Assembly (NCBI GenBank): GCA_028289465.1
Contig: JANQPM010000010.1
Location: 1 to 41,805, forward strand
Length of the DNA stretch: 41,805 nucleotides
Reading direction: 5' to 3'
From: Lysobacterales bacterium
GTDB lineage: Bacteria; Pseudomonadota; Gammaproteobacteria; Xanthomonadales; SZUA-36
Made by a program: the position numbers and the translations under genes. Below are positions 25,073 to 33,261 of this stretch, in pieces. Below the pieces are notes generated by a model. The model searched no databases, was not told the DNA's origin, and was given only the letters and a program-made list of their open reading frames with translations. The stretch's first letter is position 1, and each line of letters starts with the position of its first letter.

Positions 25073-25639
25073 ATGTCCCGTAAGAAGACCGTCAGCAGCG
25101 AAGAAAGCGCCCTGTTCCGAACCAGTATCGGCGAGGTCAGACCGTTGCGCAGCAATCGCAAAGATCCGCACACCGGCGGAGCAAGGCCCGAGCCGGTCCA
25201 GCGGCTGGCCGATGAGGCTGCGGTCATGGCCGACCTGCTTGACCATCCGCTGGAACCGGCGGATTTGGAAATCGGCGAGGAACTGCTGTATTTGAAACCG
25301 GGCCTGCAAAAACGCATTCTGCAGCGTTTGCGACGCGGCCACTTCAGCGTACAGGACACGCTGGACCTGCATCATATGGACCAAAACACTGCAAGCAACA
25401 GCCTGCTGGAGTTCATTCAGTACGCCCAGGAACAAACCTATACCTGCATCAAGGTCATTCATGGCAAGGGGCTGCGCTCCGGACCCGACGGCCCGCGGCT
25501 GAAAACCCTGGCCAACCGCCTGCTTCGACGCCACCGCAGCGTACTGGCATTTGCGTCCGCGCGGCCAAACGACGGCGGCACCGGTGCCGTCTACATTTTG
25601 CTGGAGCGATGGCGACCATCGCGGCTGACACATGTTTGA
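25073..25639 (+). CDS. smrA: Smr-domain protein (SmrA-like)
   Basis: The 188-residue protein has an N-terminal charged segment and a C-terminal Smr domain (about 98-180). The domain shows its three hallmarks: LDLHHMDQNTA, the HGKGLRSGP loop and GGTGAVYILLE. Smr domains bind branched or structured nucleic acids and often act as nucleases; stand-alone gammaproteobacterial SmrA proteins are reported to nick DNA. Both conserved motifs are intact, so activity is plausible. The stop overlaps the DUF3301 start by eight bases, indicating co-expression. Confidence 0.9.
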   Translation: MSRKKTVSSEESALFRTSIGEVRPLRSNRKDPHTGGARPEPVQRLADEAAVMADLLDHPLEPADLEIGEELLYLKPGLQKRILQRLRRGHFSVQDTLDLHHMDQNTASNSLLEFIQYAQEQTYTCIKVIHGKGLRSGPDGPRLKTLANRLLRRHRSVLAFASARPNDGGTGAVYILLERWRPSRLTHV

Positions 25640-25958
25640 GCTGTTTTTGCTGCTGATCGTCGCCGGCATCTGTTATCTGTGGTTTTCGACCATGCGTGCG
25701 CGGGACATCGCGCGCGTAGCAGCCCAGCAGGTTTGCCGCCGGTATACCGTGCAGCTACTGGATCAGACCGTTGCGCTGCGCCGTATGCGTCTGACCCGCC
25801 GCGCTACCGGCAGCGTCGCGATTCGTCGTCAGTTCCGCTTTGATTACAGCGATAACGGCTTTCGCCGCCGGGATGGCATTATCTGGATGAACGGCTGGCA
25901 GCCCGAAATAATCAGCATGCCGCTCGCGGACGCCGAGGTCATCGAAACGGTTGAGTAG
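25632..25958 (+). CDS. DUF3301 family small membrane-anchored protein
   Basis: This 108-residue protein starts with a single hydrophobic segment (about 2-20, FELFLLLIVAGICYLWF). A basic region rich in Arg follows, containing ARVAAQQVCRRYTVQLLDQTVAL, of which QVCRRYTVQLLDQTVAL is diagnostic, then the FRFDYSDNGFRRRDG segment. DUF3301 has no known function. It overlaps the Smr gene by eight bases and converges on sspB after 27 bases. It is probably anchored in the inner membrane with a cytoplasmic domain. Confidence 0.85.
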   Translation: MFELFLLLIVAGICYLWFSTMRARDIARVAAQQVCRRYTVQLLDQTVALRRMRLTRRATGSVAIRRQFRFDYSDNGFRRRDGIIWMNGWQPEIISMPLADAEVIETVE

Positions 25959-25985
25959 CGCGGGCTGCCGTAATTTGCCGCGGGT

Positions 25986-26396
25986 TTACTTGATCACTTT
26001 CAAATGCGGCGCCTTCGGCGTCGGCAGGTCTTCAACGGTCGATTTGGGCTTGTCGGGCCCGTCCGGCGGACTACCGTCTTTCTCGGCGAACATCATGCCC
26101 TGGCCGTTTTCCCGCGCGTAGATCGCAATGACCGCGCCGACCGGAAAACTGATCGCGCGCGACTGACCCGAAAACCGGGTGGTTAGTGATATCCAATCGT
26201 TGCCCAGTTCAATGCCGCCAACCGCGGATGGCGCGATATTGAGAATGATCTTACCGTTCTGAATCGCTTCGCGCGGTACATCGACGCCTGTCACATCGGC
26301 GTCGACCAGCACATGCGGCGTCATGCCGTTATCCGTGACCCACTCATACAGCGCTCGAACCAGGTAAGGGCGGTTAGACGTCATTCCATCGTTCAT
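25986..26396 (-). CDS. sspB: ClpXP protease specificity-enhancing factor SspB
   Basis: SspB tethers ssrA-tagged proteins to ClpXP. From ATG 26396 (or 26384, four codons later) the product is 136 residues. It has the substrate-binding fold TSNRPYLVRALYEWVTDNG, the ILNIAPSAVGGIELGNDWISLTTRF core (in part: LNIAPSAVGGIELGND), AVIAIYARENGQGM, an acidic/Pro linker and the C-terminal ClpX-docking tail APHLKVIK. The E. coli protein is 165 residues; the linker here is shorter. It follows sspA in the same direction, the typical sspA-sspB pair. The frame extends upstream to 26585, but that part overlaps sspA and is rejected. Confidence 0.94.
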   Translation of the reverse strand: MNDGMTSNRPYLVRALYEWVTDNGMTPHVLVDADVTGVDVPREAIQNGKIILNIAPSAVGGIELGNDWISLTTRFSGQSRAISFPVGAVIAIYARENGQGMMFAEKDGSPPDGPDKPKSTVEDLPTPKAPHLKVIK

Positions 26397-26443
26397 CGGG
26401 GCAGGTTCGATGTGCCGGCCGGCAGCCTCAGCGGTTTCCCGCC

Positions 26444-27082
26444 CTAGCCGTCCGCTGCAATCATCTGCTGTTCGGTCGGCGTCAGCGACGCCTGAAAGGA
26501 CGGCCGCTGAAAGACGCGCTCGGCATAGGCCTGTACCGCCGCCGCATTCTTGACGAGCTGTACATTGTAATGCGGCAGGCGCCAAAGCAGTGGTCCCAGA
26601 GAGCAGTCGACCAGGCTGAGCTCCTCACTCATCACAAACGGTGCAATGGTGAAAATCTCGTTGGCCGCCGTCAGGCTTTCCCGCAGCAGCTTGCGCGCCT
26701 TTTCCGCTTGTTTGGCGGTGCCTTTTTCGATGTCGCCGGCCAGGGTGAACCAGTCGCGCATGATGCGATACCGCGTCAGGCGCAGCCGGGCACGGGAAAC
26801 TGGATCCACCGGCATCAGCGGCGGATGCGGGTAGCGTTCGTCCAGATAGTCGTTGATCACAGCCGCGCCGTACAGCACCAGATCGCGATCGACCAGGGTC
26901 GGTGCTTCGTTGTACGGGTTCAATTCAGCCATGTCGCTGGCCGCACCGGGCTCGGTGGTGATGTCGATGATCTCCACATTGATGCCTTTTTCGGCCAGCA
27001 CAAACCGCACGCGATGGCAGTCCAAAGAAGACGGAGAAGAATACAATGCCATCATAGAACGGCCTTTTACTGTTATCGCCAC
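26444..27082 (-). CDS. sspA: Stringent starvation protein A (GST-fold)
   Basis: SspA is a glutathione-S-transferase-fold protein that binds RNA polymerase and affects stress and acid-resistance transcription. The 212-residue product has an N-terminal thioredoxin-like domain (SSPSSLDCHRVRFVLAEKGI, about 16-35) and LNPYNEAPTLVDRDLVLY, followed by the helical GST domain with DYLDERYPHPPLMPVDPVSRAR, given in part. It lacks the catalytic residue set of true GSTs, as usual for SspA. It lies 48 bases after the cytochrome c1 gene, in the petABC-sspA-sspB order, so co-transcription with bc1 is likely. Confidence 0.95.
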   Translation of the reverse strand: MAITVKGRSMMALYSSPSSLDCHRVRFVLAEKGINVEIIDITTEPGAASDMAELNPYNEAPTLVDRDLVLYGAAVINDYLDERYPHPPLMPVDPVSRARLRLTRYRIMRDWFTLAGDIEKGTAKQAEKARKLLRESLTAANEIFTIAPFVMSEELSLVDCSLGPLLWRLPHYNVQLVKNAAAVQAYAERVFQRPSFQASLTPTEQQMIAADG

Positions 27083-27130
27083 AATTGGTTCCCGTTAGTC
27101 CGAAAAATCATCCGACACGCTGATGCTAGC

Positions 27131-27859
27131 CTAGTGCACGTCCCGCCAATACTCAGCTTTCAGCAAATAGGCCAGGAACGCGAACAAAGCCAGGAACAGG
27201 ATGACTTTCCAGCCGACCGCCTTGCGTTTCAGCTTGGCCGGCTCACCCATGTATTCCAGAAACGCGACCAGGTCGCGGATCTTGGCGTCGAACGCTTCCG
27301 GTTCCATGGTGCCGGCTTCAACCATCTCCAAGCGGGCGATATGGCTGCCGGCATTGCCGCCGTGGCCGCCTGCGCTCTCGTATACCGGCTCCAGAATACC
27401 TTGCTCGCGCCAGAATACGTTAGGCATGCTGACATCCGGAAAAATACTGTTGTTCCATTCGCCGTTCTGATCCCGGTAAAAAGACCGCATGTACGCAAAC
27501 AGCCAGTCGGTTGAACGTGAACGGGCGGCCAGCGACAGATCCGGCGGCGTCTTGCCGAACCAAACCTCGGCATCGGCCGGGTCCATCGCGATACTCATGG
27601 TGTCGCCGATCTTGGTCGTTCCACGCATGAAATATTGCTTCACATAGTCCTCGCCCAGCTTGAGATCGTCCGCCAAGCGCTGATAGCGCACATAATTTGC
27701 GGAATGGCAACCGAAACAATAATCCCTGAACGTCGCTGCACCGCGTTGCAGGGATGCGATATCGGTCACGTTGACTCCCGAATGCTCGAGTTCGCCGCCA
27801 CCGCTGGCCCAGACCGGAACGCTCGCTATCAGCAGTAAGATCAGGCTTATTTTTCTCAT
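27131..27859 (-). CDS. petC: Cytochrome c1, ubiquinol-cytochrome c reductase
   Basis: Cytochrome c1 accepts electrons from the Rieske protein and passes them to soluble cytochrome c. The 242-residue protein has a signal peptide (about 1-18, ending VWA-SG), the haem c site Cys48-Phe-Gly-Cys51-His52, a candidate Met ligand in the TMSIAM region, and a C-terminal membrane anchor (about 217-236, VILFLALFAFLAYLL) followed by the short tail KAEYWRDVH. ATG 27859 shares one base with the petB stop (TAATG). The frame continues upstream to 28201 inside petB and is not used. Confidence 0.96.
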   Translation of the reverse strand: MRKISLILLLIASVPVWASGGGELEHSGVNVTDIASLQRGAATFRDYCFGCHSANYVRYQRLADDLKLGEDYVKQYFMRGTTKIGDTMSIAMDPADAEVWFGKTPPDLSLAARSRSTDWLFAYMRSFYRDQNGEWNNSIFPDVSMPNVFWREQGILEPVYESAGGHGGNAGSHIARLEMVEAGTMEPEAFDAKIRDLVAFLEYMGEPAKLKRKAVGWKVILFLALFAFLAYLLKAEYWRDVH

Positions 27860-29106
27860 TAGTGTGTCACCCTTTCCGGAACCGGTTTGGTCTTTTCGTA
27901 CTTGCTGATAAACCACAGCAGTACAAAATAGGCAAAGTAGACGAAGGTCCAGAATCTGGATTCCAGGGTCTGTGCAATCGTGCCCTCGCCCATGCCCAGC
28001 ATACCGAGCCGGACAAAGGCCACCGCGAATACCGCCAACAGCAGTTTCGACGCCCAGCCCTTGTAGCGAATGGACTTCACCCGGCTGCGGTCCAGCCACG
28101 GCAGCAGGAACAACGCGGCGATCGCAAGCCCCATCAGTATCACACCGAACAGTTTGTCCGGGACCGCCCGCAAAATGGCGTAAAACGGTGTGAAATACCA
28201 CACCGGCTTGATGTGCTCCGGCGTGGCCAGCACATTGGCCGGCACGAAATTATCGTGTTCCAGAAACAGGCCGCCGAGCTCCGGCGCATAGAAAATGACG
28301 AATGCAAACAGCAGCAGGAACATCGCAACGCCGAAAATGTCCTTCACCGTGTAATACGGATGAAACGGAATGCCGTCCACCGGCACGCCGTCGGCGCCTT
28401 TGTTCTGTTTGATCTCGATACCGTCCGGGTTATTCGAGCCGACCTGGTGCAGCGCAGCCAGATGCAGCACCACCAGACCCAGCAAGGCCAGCGGTAAAGC
28501 GATCACATGCAATGCGAAGAACCGGTTCAGCGTTGCATCGGCGATAAAGTAATCGCCGCGTATCCATTCGGTCAGCGGTTCGCCGATTTTCGGTATCGCG
28601 CCGAACAGCGAGATAATCACCTGCGCGCCCCAATAGCTCATCTGACCCCAGGGCAGAACGTAGCCCATAAACGCTTCTGCCATCAGCAGCAGGTAGATCA
28701 GCATGCCGAAAGTCCAGATCAATTCGCGCGGCTTGCGGTAGGAGCCGTACATCAGGCCGCGGAACATGTGCAGATAAATCACGATAAAGAACGCCGACGC
28801 ACCGGTGGAATGCATATAGCGAATCAGCCAGCCCCAGTCCACATCGCGCATGATGTACTCGACCGATGCAAAAGCTTCTTCGGCCGACGGCTTGTAATGC
28901 ATGGTCAGAAAGATGCCGGTCACGATCTGGTTGACCAGCACCAGCAGGGCCAGCGAACCGAAGAAATACCAGAAATTGAAGTTCTTCGGCGCGTAGTATC
29001 CACTCAAATGGTCACGCCAGAAGCTGGACACGGGTAGCCGCGTATCGACCCAGTTGCACAAGGCATCCCAGTTCTTCGCGATTGCACTAGCGGGTTTAGC
29101 CATCAC
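27859..29106 (-). CDS. petB: Cytochrome b, ubiquinol-cytochrome c reductase
   Basis: This 415-residue membrane protein holds both haems b and the quinone sites of the bc1 complex. Haem ligands are His99/His113 and His200/His215. The second pair is one residue further apart than in alphaproteobacterial and mitochondrial cytochrome b, resembling b6. The Qo-site motif reads PVWY (301-304) rather than PEWY. Eight membrane segments can be traced. It is the middle gene of petA-petB-petC: its ATG overlaps the petA stop by four bases and its stop overlaps petC. It is full length, without a c1 fusion. Confidence 0.97.
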   Translation of the reverse strand: MMAKPASAIAKNWDALCNWVDTRLPVSSFWRDHLSGYYAPKNFNFWYFFGSLALLVLVNQIVTGIFLTMHYKPSAEEAFASVEYIMRDVDWGWLIRYMHSTGASAFFIVIYLHMFRGLMYGSYRKPRELIWTFGMLIYLLLMAEAFMGYVLPWGQMSYWGAQVIISLFGAIPKIGEPLTEWIRGDYFIADATLNRFFALHVIALPLALLGLVVLHLAALHQVGSNNPDGIEIKQNKGADGVPVDGIPFHPYYTVKDIFGVAMFLLLFAFVIFYAPELGGLFLEHDNFVPANVLATPEHIKPVWYFTPFYAILRAVPDKLFGVILMGLAIAALFLLPWLDRSRVKSIRYKGWASKLLLAVFAVAFVRLGMLGMGEGTIAQTLESRFWTFVYFAYFVLLWFISKYEKTKPVPERVTH

Positions 29107-29702
29107 GCAGCTCCTTGCGGGTCGACGCCGATGATCAGCGTTCGGTTATCGATGATCGAATACGGCGGCACAATCAGATTCGTCGGCGCCGGCACGCCTT
29201 TGAACACGCGGCCCGCCAAATCGAATTTGGACTTGTGACACGGGCAGAAAAAGCCGCCCGGCCAGTCCGGCTCCCAGTTGAAGGAACCGGGTTGCGGCAG
29301 CACCTGCGGCACACAGCCCAGATGCGTGCAGTTGATATTCAACACCAGATAATCCGGGTTGATGGAGCGGTATTGGTTTTTGGCATACCCCGGCTGCTGG
29401 TCCACCACCTCCGAGTCCGGATCGCGCAAGCGGTCCGCCAGGGCCGGCAGCCCGTCCAGCATCTCCTGCGTACGCCGCAAAATGCCGATGGCTCTGCCGC
29501 GCCATTCAACGGTCAGCAACTGGCCGGGCTCTAATTTGGTCAGATCCACTTCCACCGGCGCGCCCGCAGCCTGGGCCCTCGCGCTGGGCTGCCAGGATTT
29601 AATAAACGGTACCGCGGCTAATCCGGCGCCGACCGCGCCGACAACCGAAGTGGTGGCCAACAGAAAACGGCGTCGGTCCTTGTTCGCGCCATCGTTAGAC
29701 AT
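29103..29702 (-). CDS. petA: Rieske iron-sulfur subunit of cytochrome bc1
   Basis: The 199-residue Rieske protein carries the high-potential 2Fe-2S cluster that takes electrons from ubiquinol. A twin-arginine-type N-terminus (DRRRFLLATT, 9-18) precedes the single membrane anchor (about 18-36). The cluster motifs are CTHLGC (125-130) and CPCH (153-156). A Shine-Dalgarno GGAG lies seven bases before the ATG. It is first of the petABC operon. Upstream lies a leader of about 150 bases containing a hairpin at 29726-29748 and a candidate promoter at 29857-29886. Confidence 0.96.
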   Translation of the reverse strand: MSNDGANKDRRRFLLATTSVVGAVGAGLAAVPFIKSWQPSARAQAAGAPVEVDLTKLEPGQLLTVEWRGRAIGILRRTQEMLDGLPALADRLRDPDSEVVDQQPGYAKNQYRSINPDYLVLNINCTHLGCVPQVLPQPGSFNWEPDWPGGFFCPCHKSKFDLAGRVFKGVPAPTNLIVPPYSIIDNRTLIIGVDPQGAA

Positions 29703-29725
29703 GCATTACTCCAGCTAGCTTATTC

Positions 29726-29748
29726 AATCCCGGTCATCGGCCGGGATT
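29726..29748 (-). promoter_or_regulatory. Perfect hairpin in the petABC leader
   Basis: AATCCCGG (29726-29733) and CCGGGATT (29741-29748) are perfect eight-base arms with a seven-base loop, 24 bases upstream of the petA ATG and just before its ribosome site. It has no T-run on the minus strand, so it is more likely an mRNA leader structure than a terminator. Confidence 0.5.
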
Positions 29749-29856
29749 ATTTGTTGATCGATCCGTCGCAGAATCCGTTATCAGAAGAGTGGCTTGAATG
29801 CGACTGCCTCCGTCCCAGGCCGGATAAATTTCCCGTGCCGGCCAAATCAATCTTTC

Positions 29857-29886
29857 ATTTTACAGGAACGGCGCAGTACGACACAA
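29857..29886 (-). promoter_or_regulatory. Candidate sigma-70-type promoter for petABC
   Basis: On the minus strand TTGTGT (29881-29886) and TAAAAT (29857-29862) are spaced by 18 bases. The -10 has one mismatch, the -35 three. It predicts a leader of about 150 bases that includes the hairpin at 29726-29748. Confidence 0.35.
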
Positions 29887-29895
29887 TCTATAGAA

Positions 29896-30002
29896 GGGGT
29901 CTTGCGCCCGCTTCTTTCGGCTTACGGACGAAAACCGCAAGTCGGCCGACAATGAAGGCGCGACCCCTCTGGTGCCGTTCCGGCGGGTCGCCTGCGGCTT
30001 CC
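29896..30002 (+). repeat. Dispersed repeat copy B
   Basis: This 107-base element matches the minus strand of 19803-19997 in the same block order, but without the 84-base segment that holds the hairpin. It lies about 90 bases upstream of degS. It has no coding capacity of its own. Confidence 0.8.
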
Positions 30003-30093
30003 AGTAACGGCGTCAAAACGCGATTACGGCAAGCAAAACCCGGCCGAAAACAACCCCGGCAGGCCGGCTTGTCCGTTATTAAACGACCAAAGC

Positions 30094-31251
30094 ATGAAAC
30101 AACTGACAAACCTGATCAATTTTCTGTTCAAATTTGCCGTCGTCGGGCTGGCTTTGGCGTTTTTGTTACTGAATGTCTGGCCGGGCGCCATCCCGGGCCT
30201 CAATCACGACAGGAATGCAGCGGAGAATACCGATACCGTTGCGGTCGACAGCCCGCGGGCCAGCTATGCCGGAGCGGTGAATCGCGCCGCACCGTCGGTG
30301 GTCAGCATTTACACCGAAACCACCGTGGTCCAGCAGCTCAATCCGTCGATACAGCGGATTACCGGCGCACCGCCCAGGCGTCTGTTGCGATTTACCGGGC
30401 TGGGTTCCGGCGTGATCATGAGTTCGGACGGCTACATCGTGACCAACAATCATGTGATCCGCGGCTGGCGCGAAATCAAGGTCGCGCTGTGGGACGGGCG
30501 GGTCGCGCAGGGCGAAGTCGTCGGTACCGACCCGAACACCGACCTCGCGGTGCTGAAGATCGACCTGGTCGATCTGCCGGTCGCGCCGATCAGCGGGGCC
30601 GGTGAGCTGAAAGTCGGCGACGTGGTGCTGGCCATCGGCAACGCGGCCGGGCTGAGCCACACCGTTACCATGGGTATTATCAGCGCCACCGGCCGCTCCG
30701 AAGTCGGCCGGGATTCGGTGCGGGATTTCATTCAGACCGACGCGGCGATCAACCGCGGCAACAGCGGCGGCGCGCTGATCAACGCGGCCGGCGACCTGGT
30801 CGGCATCAACACCAGCAGCCTGGACGATTTCCGTTCCGGCGCCTACCGCCGGGAGGTGATCGAAGGCATCAGTTTTGCTATTCCGATTCAGCTCGCGTCC
30901 GAGATCATCGATGAAATCGTCGAATACGGCACGGTTCGAAGAGGCTGGCTGGGCGCGGTCTTCTCCGGGCTGCCGCTGCGCCGGGCCGGCACCAACAGCG
31001 CTCCGGCCCAGGGCCTGCTGGTGGAACAGGTGTCGGTCAACAGCCCGGCCTACGAAGCCGGTATCCGCCAGGGCGACATCATTCTCAGTGCCAACGGCAA
31101 AACCTTCGCCAGCCCGCGGGAGTTCCTGCTCGATGTATCGGAGATGCAGCCCGGCACCGAGCTTGAACTGGAGGCGCTGCGCAACGGCGAGTCGTTCTCC
31201 GCTCGAGCGGTACTGATTCAACAACCGCCCCAGCAACCGCTGTTTAACTAG
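30094..31251 (+). CDS. degS: DegS-like membrane-anchored serine protease
   Basis: DegS senses misfolded outer-membrane proteins through its PDZ domain and cuts the anti-sigma factor RseA, activating sigma-E. The 385-residue protein has an uncleaved N-terminal anchor (about 10-30), a trypsin-like domain with His120 (NNHVI), Asp150 (NTDLAVLKID) and Ser224 (RGNSGGALIN), and a single C-terminal PDZ domain (about 285-375). One PDZ plus the anchor distinguishes DegS/AlgW from two-PDZ DegP. No rseA or rseP is nearby. The ribosome binding site is not obvious. Confidence 0.93.
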   Translation: MKQLTNLINFLFKFAVVGLALAFLLLNVWPGAIPGLNHDRNAAENTDTVAVDSPRASYAGAVNRAAPSVVSIYTETTVVQQLNPSIQRITGAPPRRLLRFTGLGSGVIMSSDGYIVTNNHVIRGWREIKVALWDGRVAQGEVVGTDPNTDLAVLKIDLVDLPVAPISGAGELKVGDVVLAIGNAAGLSHTVTMGIISATGRSEVGRDSVRDFIQTDAAINRGNSGGALINAAGDLVGINTSSLDDFRSGAYRREVIEGISFAIPIQLASEIIDEIVEYGTVRRGWLGAVFSGLPLRRAGTNSAPAQGLLVEQVSVNSPAYEAGIRQGDIILSANGKTFASPREFLLDVSEMQPGTELELEALRNGESFSARAVLIQQPPQQPLFN

Positions 31252-31349
31252 GCCGGCTAGCCGCCCAAAGGCATCGCACGAGCGCCTTTAGACACCGCCG
31301 GAGAGGCTTTGGGAGGTAAACGGTAGCGGCGGGTCTGTCGCGCCTGAAG

Positions 31350-31413
31350 GCGCTCCTGCCAAAATGGAAAATCGTTGAACGCCTGTCGTCGGTCGAAACC
31401 GACAAGCTCAGGC
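31350..31413. terminator. Hairpin cluster between convergent degS and dcd
   Basis: GCGCCTGAAGGCGC (about 31351-31364) is a five-base-pair stem with a TGAA loop. GTCGGT-CGAA-ACCGAC (31388-31403) is a six-base-pair stem with a tetraloop, itself flanked by CCTG/CAGG, and reaches the dcd stop codon. Neither is followed by a T-run. They may end transcription from both sides by other means, or be REP-like sequences. Confidence 0.4.
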
Positions 31414-31974
31414 CTGCGGCAGGGTCACACCGCGCTGTTTCATGTATTTGCCGGCCCGGTCGGCGTAGGACACCTGGCATTCCTCGTCGGATTCCAGAAA
31501 CAAAAACTGCGCAACGCCCTCGTTGGCATAGATTTTTGCCGGCAGCGGCGTGGTATTGGAAAATTCCAGCGTGACATGGCCTTCCCATTCCGGTTCCAGC
31601 GGCGTGACATTGACAATGATGCCGCAGCGGGCATAGGTGCTCTTGCCAAGGCAGATGGTCAACACTCGGCGGGGGATTCGAAAATATTCGACGGTTCTGG
31701 CCAGACAGAAGGAGTTCGGCGGAATAATGCAGACCTCGCCCTTGAAGTCCACAAAACTGCGCTCATCGAAGGCTTTCGGGTCGACCACCGCGGAATTGAT
31801 ATTGGTGAATATTTTGAATTCGTCCGCGCAGCGCACATCGTAGCCATAGGATGAAACGCCATAGGAAATCAGGCGGCTGCCGCTCTCGTTCTGCCGCACC
31901 TGGTCGGATTGAAAGGGTTCGATCATGCCCCTGGTGGCCATTTCACGAATCCAGCGATCGGATTTGATACTCAC
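31408..31974 (-). CDS. dcd: dCTP deaminase
   Basis: Dcd converts dCTP to dUTP, feeding dTMP synthesis. The 188-residue enzyme is of normal length, with [11 protein letters not shown] near the N-terminus, the active-site [10 protein letters not shown] segment (catalytic Arg in STYARCG) and the [20 protein letters not shown] stretch (in part: [16 protein letters not shown]) holding the catalytic Glu. Translation starts at GTG 31974 with GAGGA upstream. It lies 16 bases after mrp in the same direction, a pairing also seen in pseudomonads. Confidence 0.97.
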   Translation of the reverse strand: MSIKSDRWIREMATRGMIEPFQSDQVRQNESGSRLISYGVSSYGYDVRCADEFKIFTNINSAVVDPKAFDERSFVDFKGEVCIIPPNSFCLARTVEYFRIPRRVLTICLGKSTYARCGIIVNVTPLEPEWEGHVTLEFSNTTPLPAKIYANEGVAQFLFLESDEECQVSYADRAGKYMKQRGVTLPQA

Positions 31975-31990
31975 GCGCTGTCCTCAGTCT

Positions 31991-33070
31991 TCACGATGTC
32001 TGAACGACGATATTCGGAATTTCTATTTGCCGGCTTTTCGCCTGCTGCGATAATTCGCCGGCCGCCCGTAGTGCCATTGCCCGATAGCCGGCTGCTATCG
32101 CATCGTCGGCATCGCCGCTCGCGATCGGCAGGCCGGCATCGCTCTGCTCCCGGATTCGAATATCCAGCGGTAAACGGCCCAGCAGCGGAATACCGTAATC
32201 GCGCGCCATGTCCACGCCACCGCGGTCGCCGAATATGGCCTCCTCAAGGCCGCAGTTGGAACAGACATGGACGCTCATATTTTCCACCAGACCCAAAACC
32301 GGCACGTCGACGCGCCGAAACATCTGCAACGCCCGCTGCGCGTCCAACAATGCAATGTCCTGCGGAGTAGTGACGATAATGGCCCCGGATACCGGGATTT
32401 TCTGCGACAAGGTCAGTTGAATATCGCCGGTGCCCGGCGGCAGGTCGATTACCAGGTAGTCCAGGTCGCCCCAGGCGGATTCGCTCAATAATTGCTGCAA
32501 TGCCGAAGTCACCATCGGCCCGCGCCAGATCATCGGCGTATCCTCTTCGACCAGGAAGCCGATGGACATCACCTGCACGCCATGCGCCCGGTGGGGCACC
32601 ATCTTGCGTTCTTCGGTGATCTCGGGTTTGCCCGATACGCCCAGCATGCGCGGCAGACTGGGGCCGTAAATATCCGCATCCAGCACTCCGACGCGACCCC
32701 CTTGCTGAGCCAGCGCCAGCGCCAGATTGACCGCGGTGGTCGATTTGCCGACGCCGCCTTTGCCGGATGCAACCGCCAGAATATTGCGAATACCCTGCTG
32801 CGGACTCAGATCCTTTTGCACTTTGTGCGAAGCCACTCGCCAGTCGCTGCTGACCAGCGCGGCATCGATATCGTCAGACGCTTCCAGATGGGACTGAATC
32901 TGCTGGCTGAAGTCGGCCGCTATTCGATCGCAGGGATACCCGAATCGAAGTTCCACCGAAACATTTCGACCATCGACGCCAATCCCGCGAAGCCAACCCG
33001 ACTCGACCAGGTTCAGGCCGGTACGAGGGTCTTCAATCTCCGTCAATCGTTCACGAACGCGGTTTTCCAT
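31991..33070 (-). CDS. apbC: Mrp/ApbC/NBP35-type iron-sulfur cluster carrier ATPase
   Basis: Mrp/ApbC binds an iron-sulfur cluster at a dimer interface and delivers it to target enzymes. The 359-residue protein has an N-terminal MIP18-like domain (about 1-85), the deviant Walker A GKGGVGKS (103-110), DADIYGPS, DLPPGTGD and the cluster-binding Cys270-Ser-Asn-Cys273. It is divergent from metG across 191 bases, the classical mrp/metG arrangement. With Rnf, Nth and bc1 encoded nearby, iron-sulfur clients are abundant. Confidence 0.95.
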   Translation of the reverse strand: MENRVRERLTEIEDPRTGLNLVESGWLRGIGVDGRNVSVELRFGYPCDRIAADFSQQIQSHLEASDDIDAALVSSDWRVASHKVQKDLSPQQGIRNILAVASGKGGVGKSTTAVNLALALAQQGGRVGVLDADIYGPSLPRMLGVSGKPEITEERKMVPHRAHGVQVMSIGFLVEEDTPMIWRGPMVTSALQQLLSESAWGDLDYLVIDLPPGTGDIQLTLSQKIPVSGAIIVTTPQDIALLDAQRALQMFRRVDVPVLGLVENMSVHVCSNCGLEEAIFGDRGGVDMARDYGIPLLGRLPLDIRIREQSDAGLPIASGDADDAIAAGYRAMALRAAGELSQQAKSRQIEIPNIVVQTS

Positions 33071-33261
33071 GATCTAATTATCTTCCGGTCTCGCCGACCA
33101 TTTGAAATAACCGGCTATTGTAGCGGAAGCGCGACAAAAAGCGCACTGGATGCGGCGCGCGGCGAACCATAAACCGAGCCCTGTGTCGCTAACCCGCATC
33201 GCTACAGTTAGTCCGTCTCCCATGCGATAATTCCAGACTGAAGAAATCAGCCGACATACGC

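Larger units (their letters stand above)
29703..30093. other. Intergenic region between divergent petA and degS
   Basis: This 391-base gap holds the petA leader hairpin (29726-29748), a candidate petA promoter (29857-29886) and dispersed repeat copy B (29896-30002). About 90 further bases lead to degS, where I see no clear promoter or ribosome binding site. No gene is supported here. Confidence 0.75.

Noticed and set aside
29751..30605. Plus-strand 284-codon frame
   Set aside because: It covers the intergenic repeat and the 5' half of degS in another frame; degS has the catalytic triad and the anchor.
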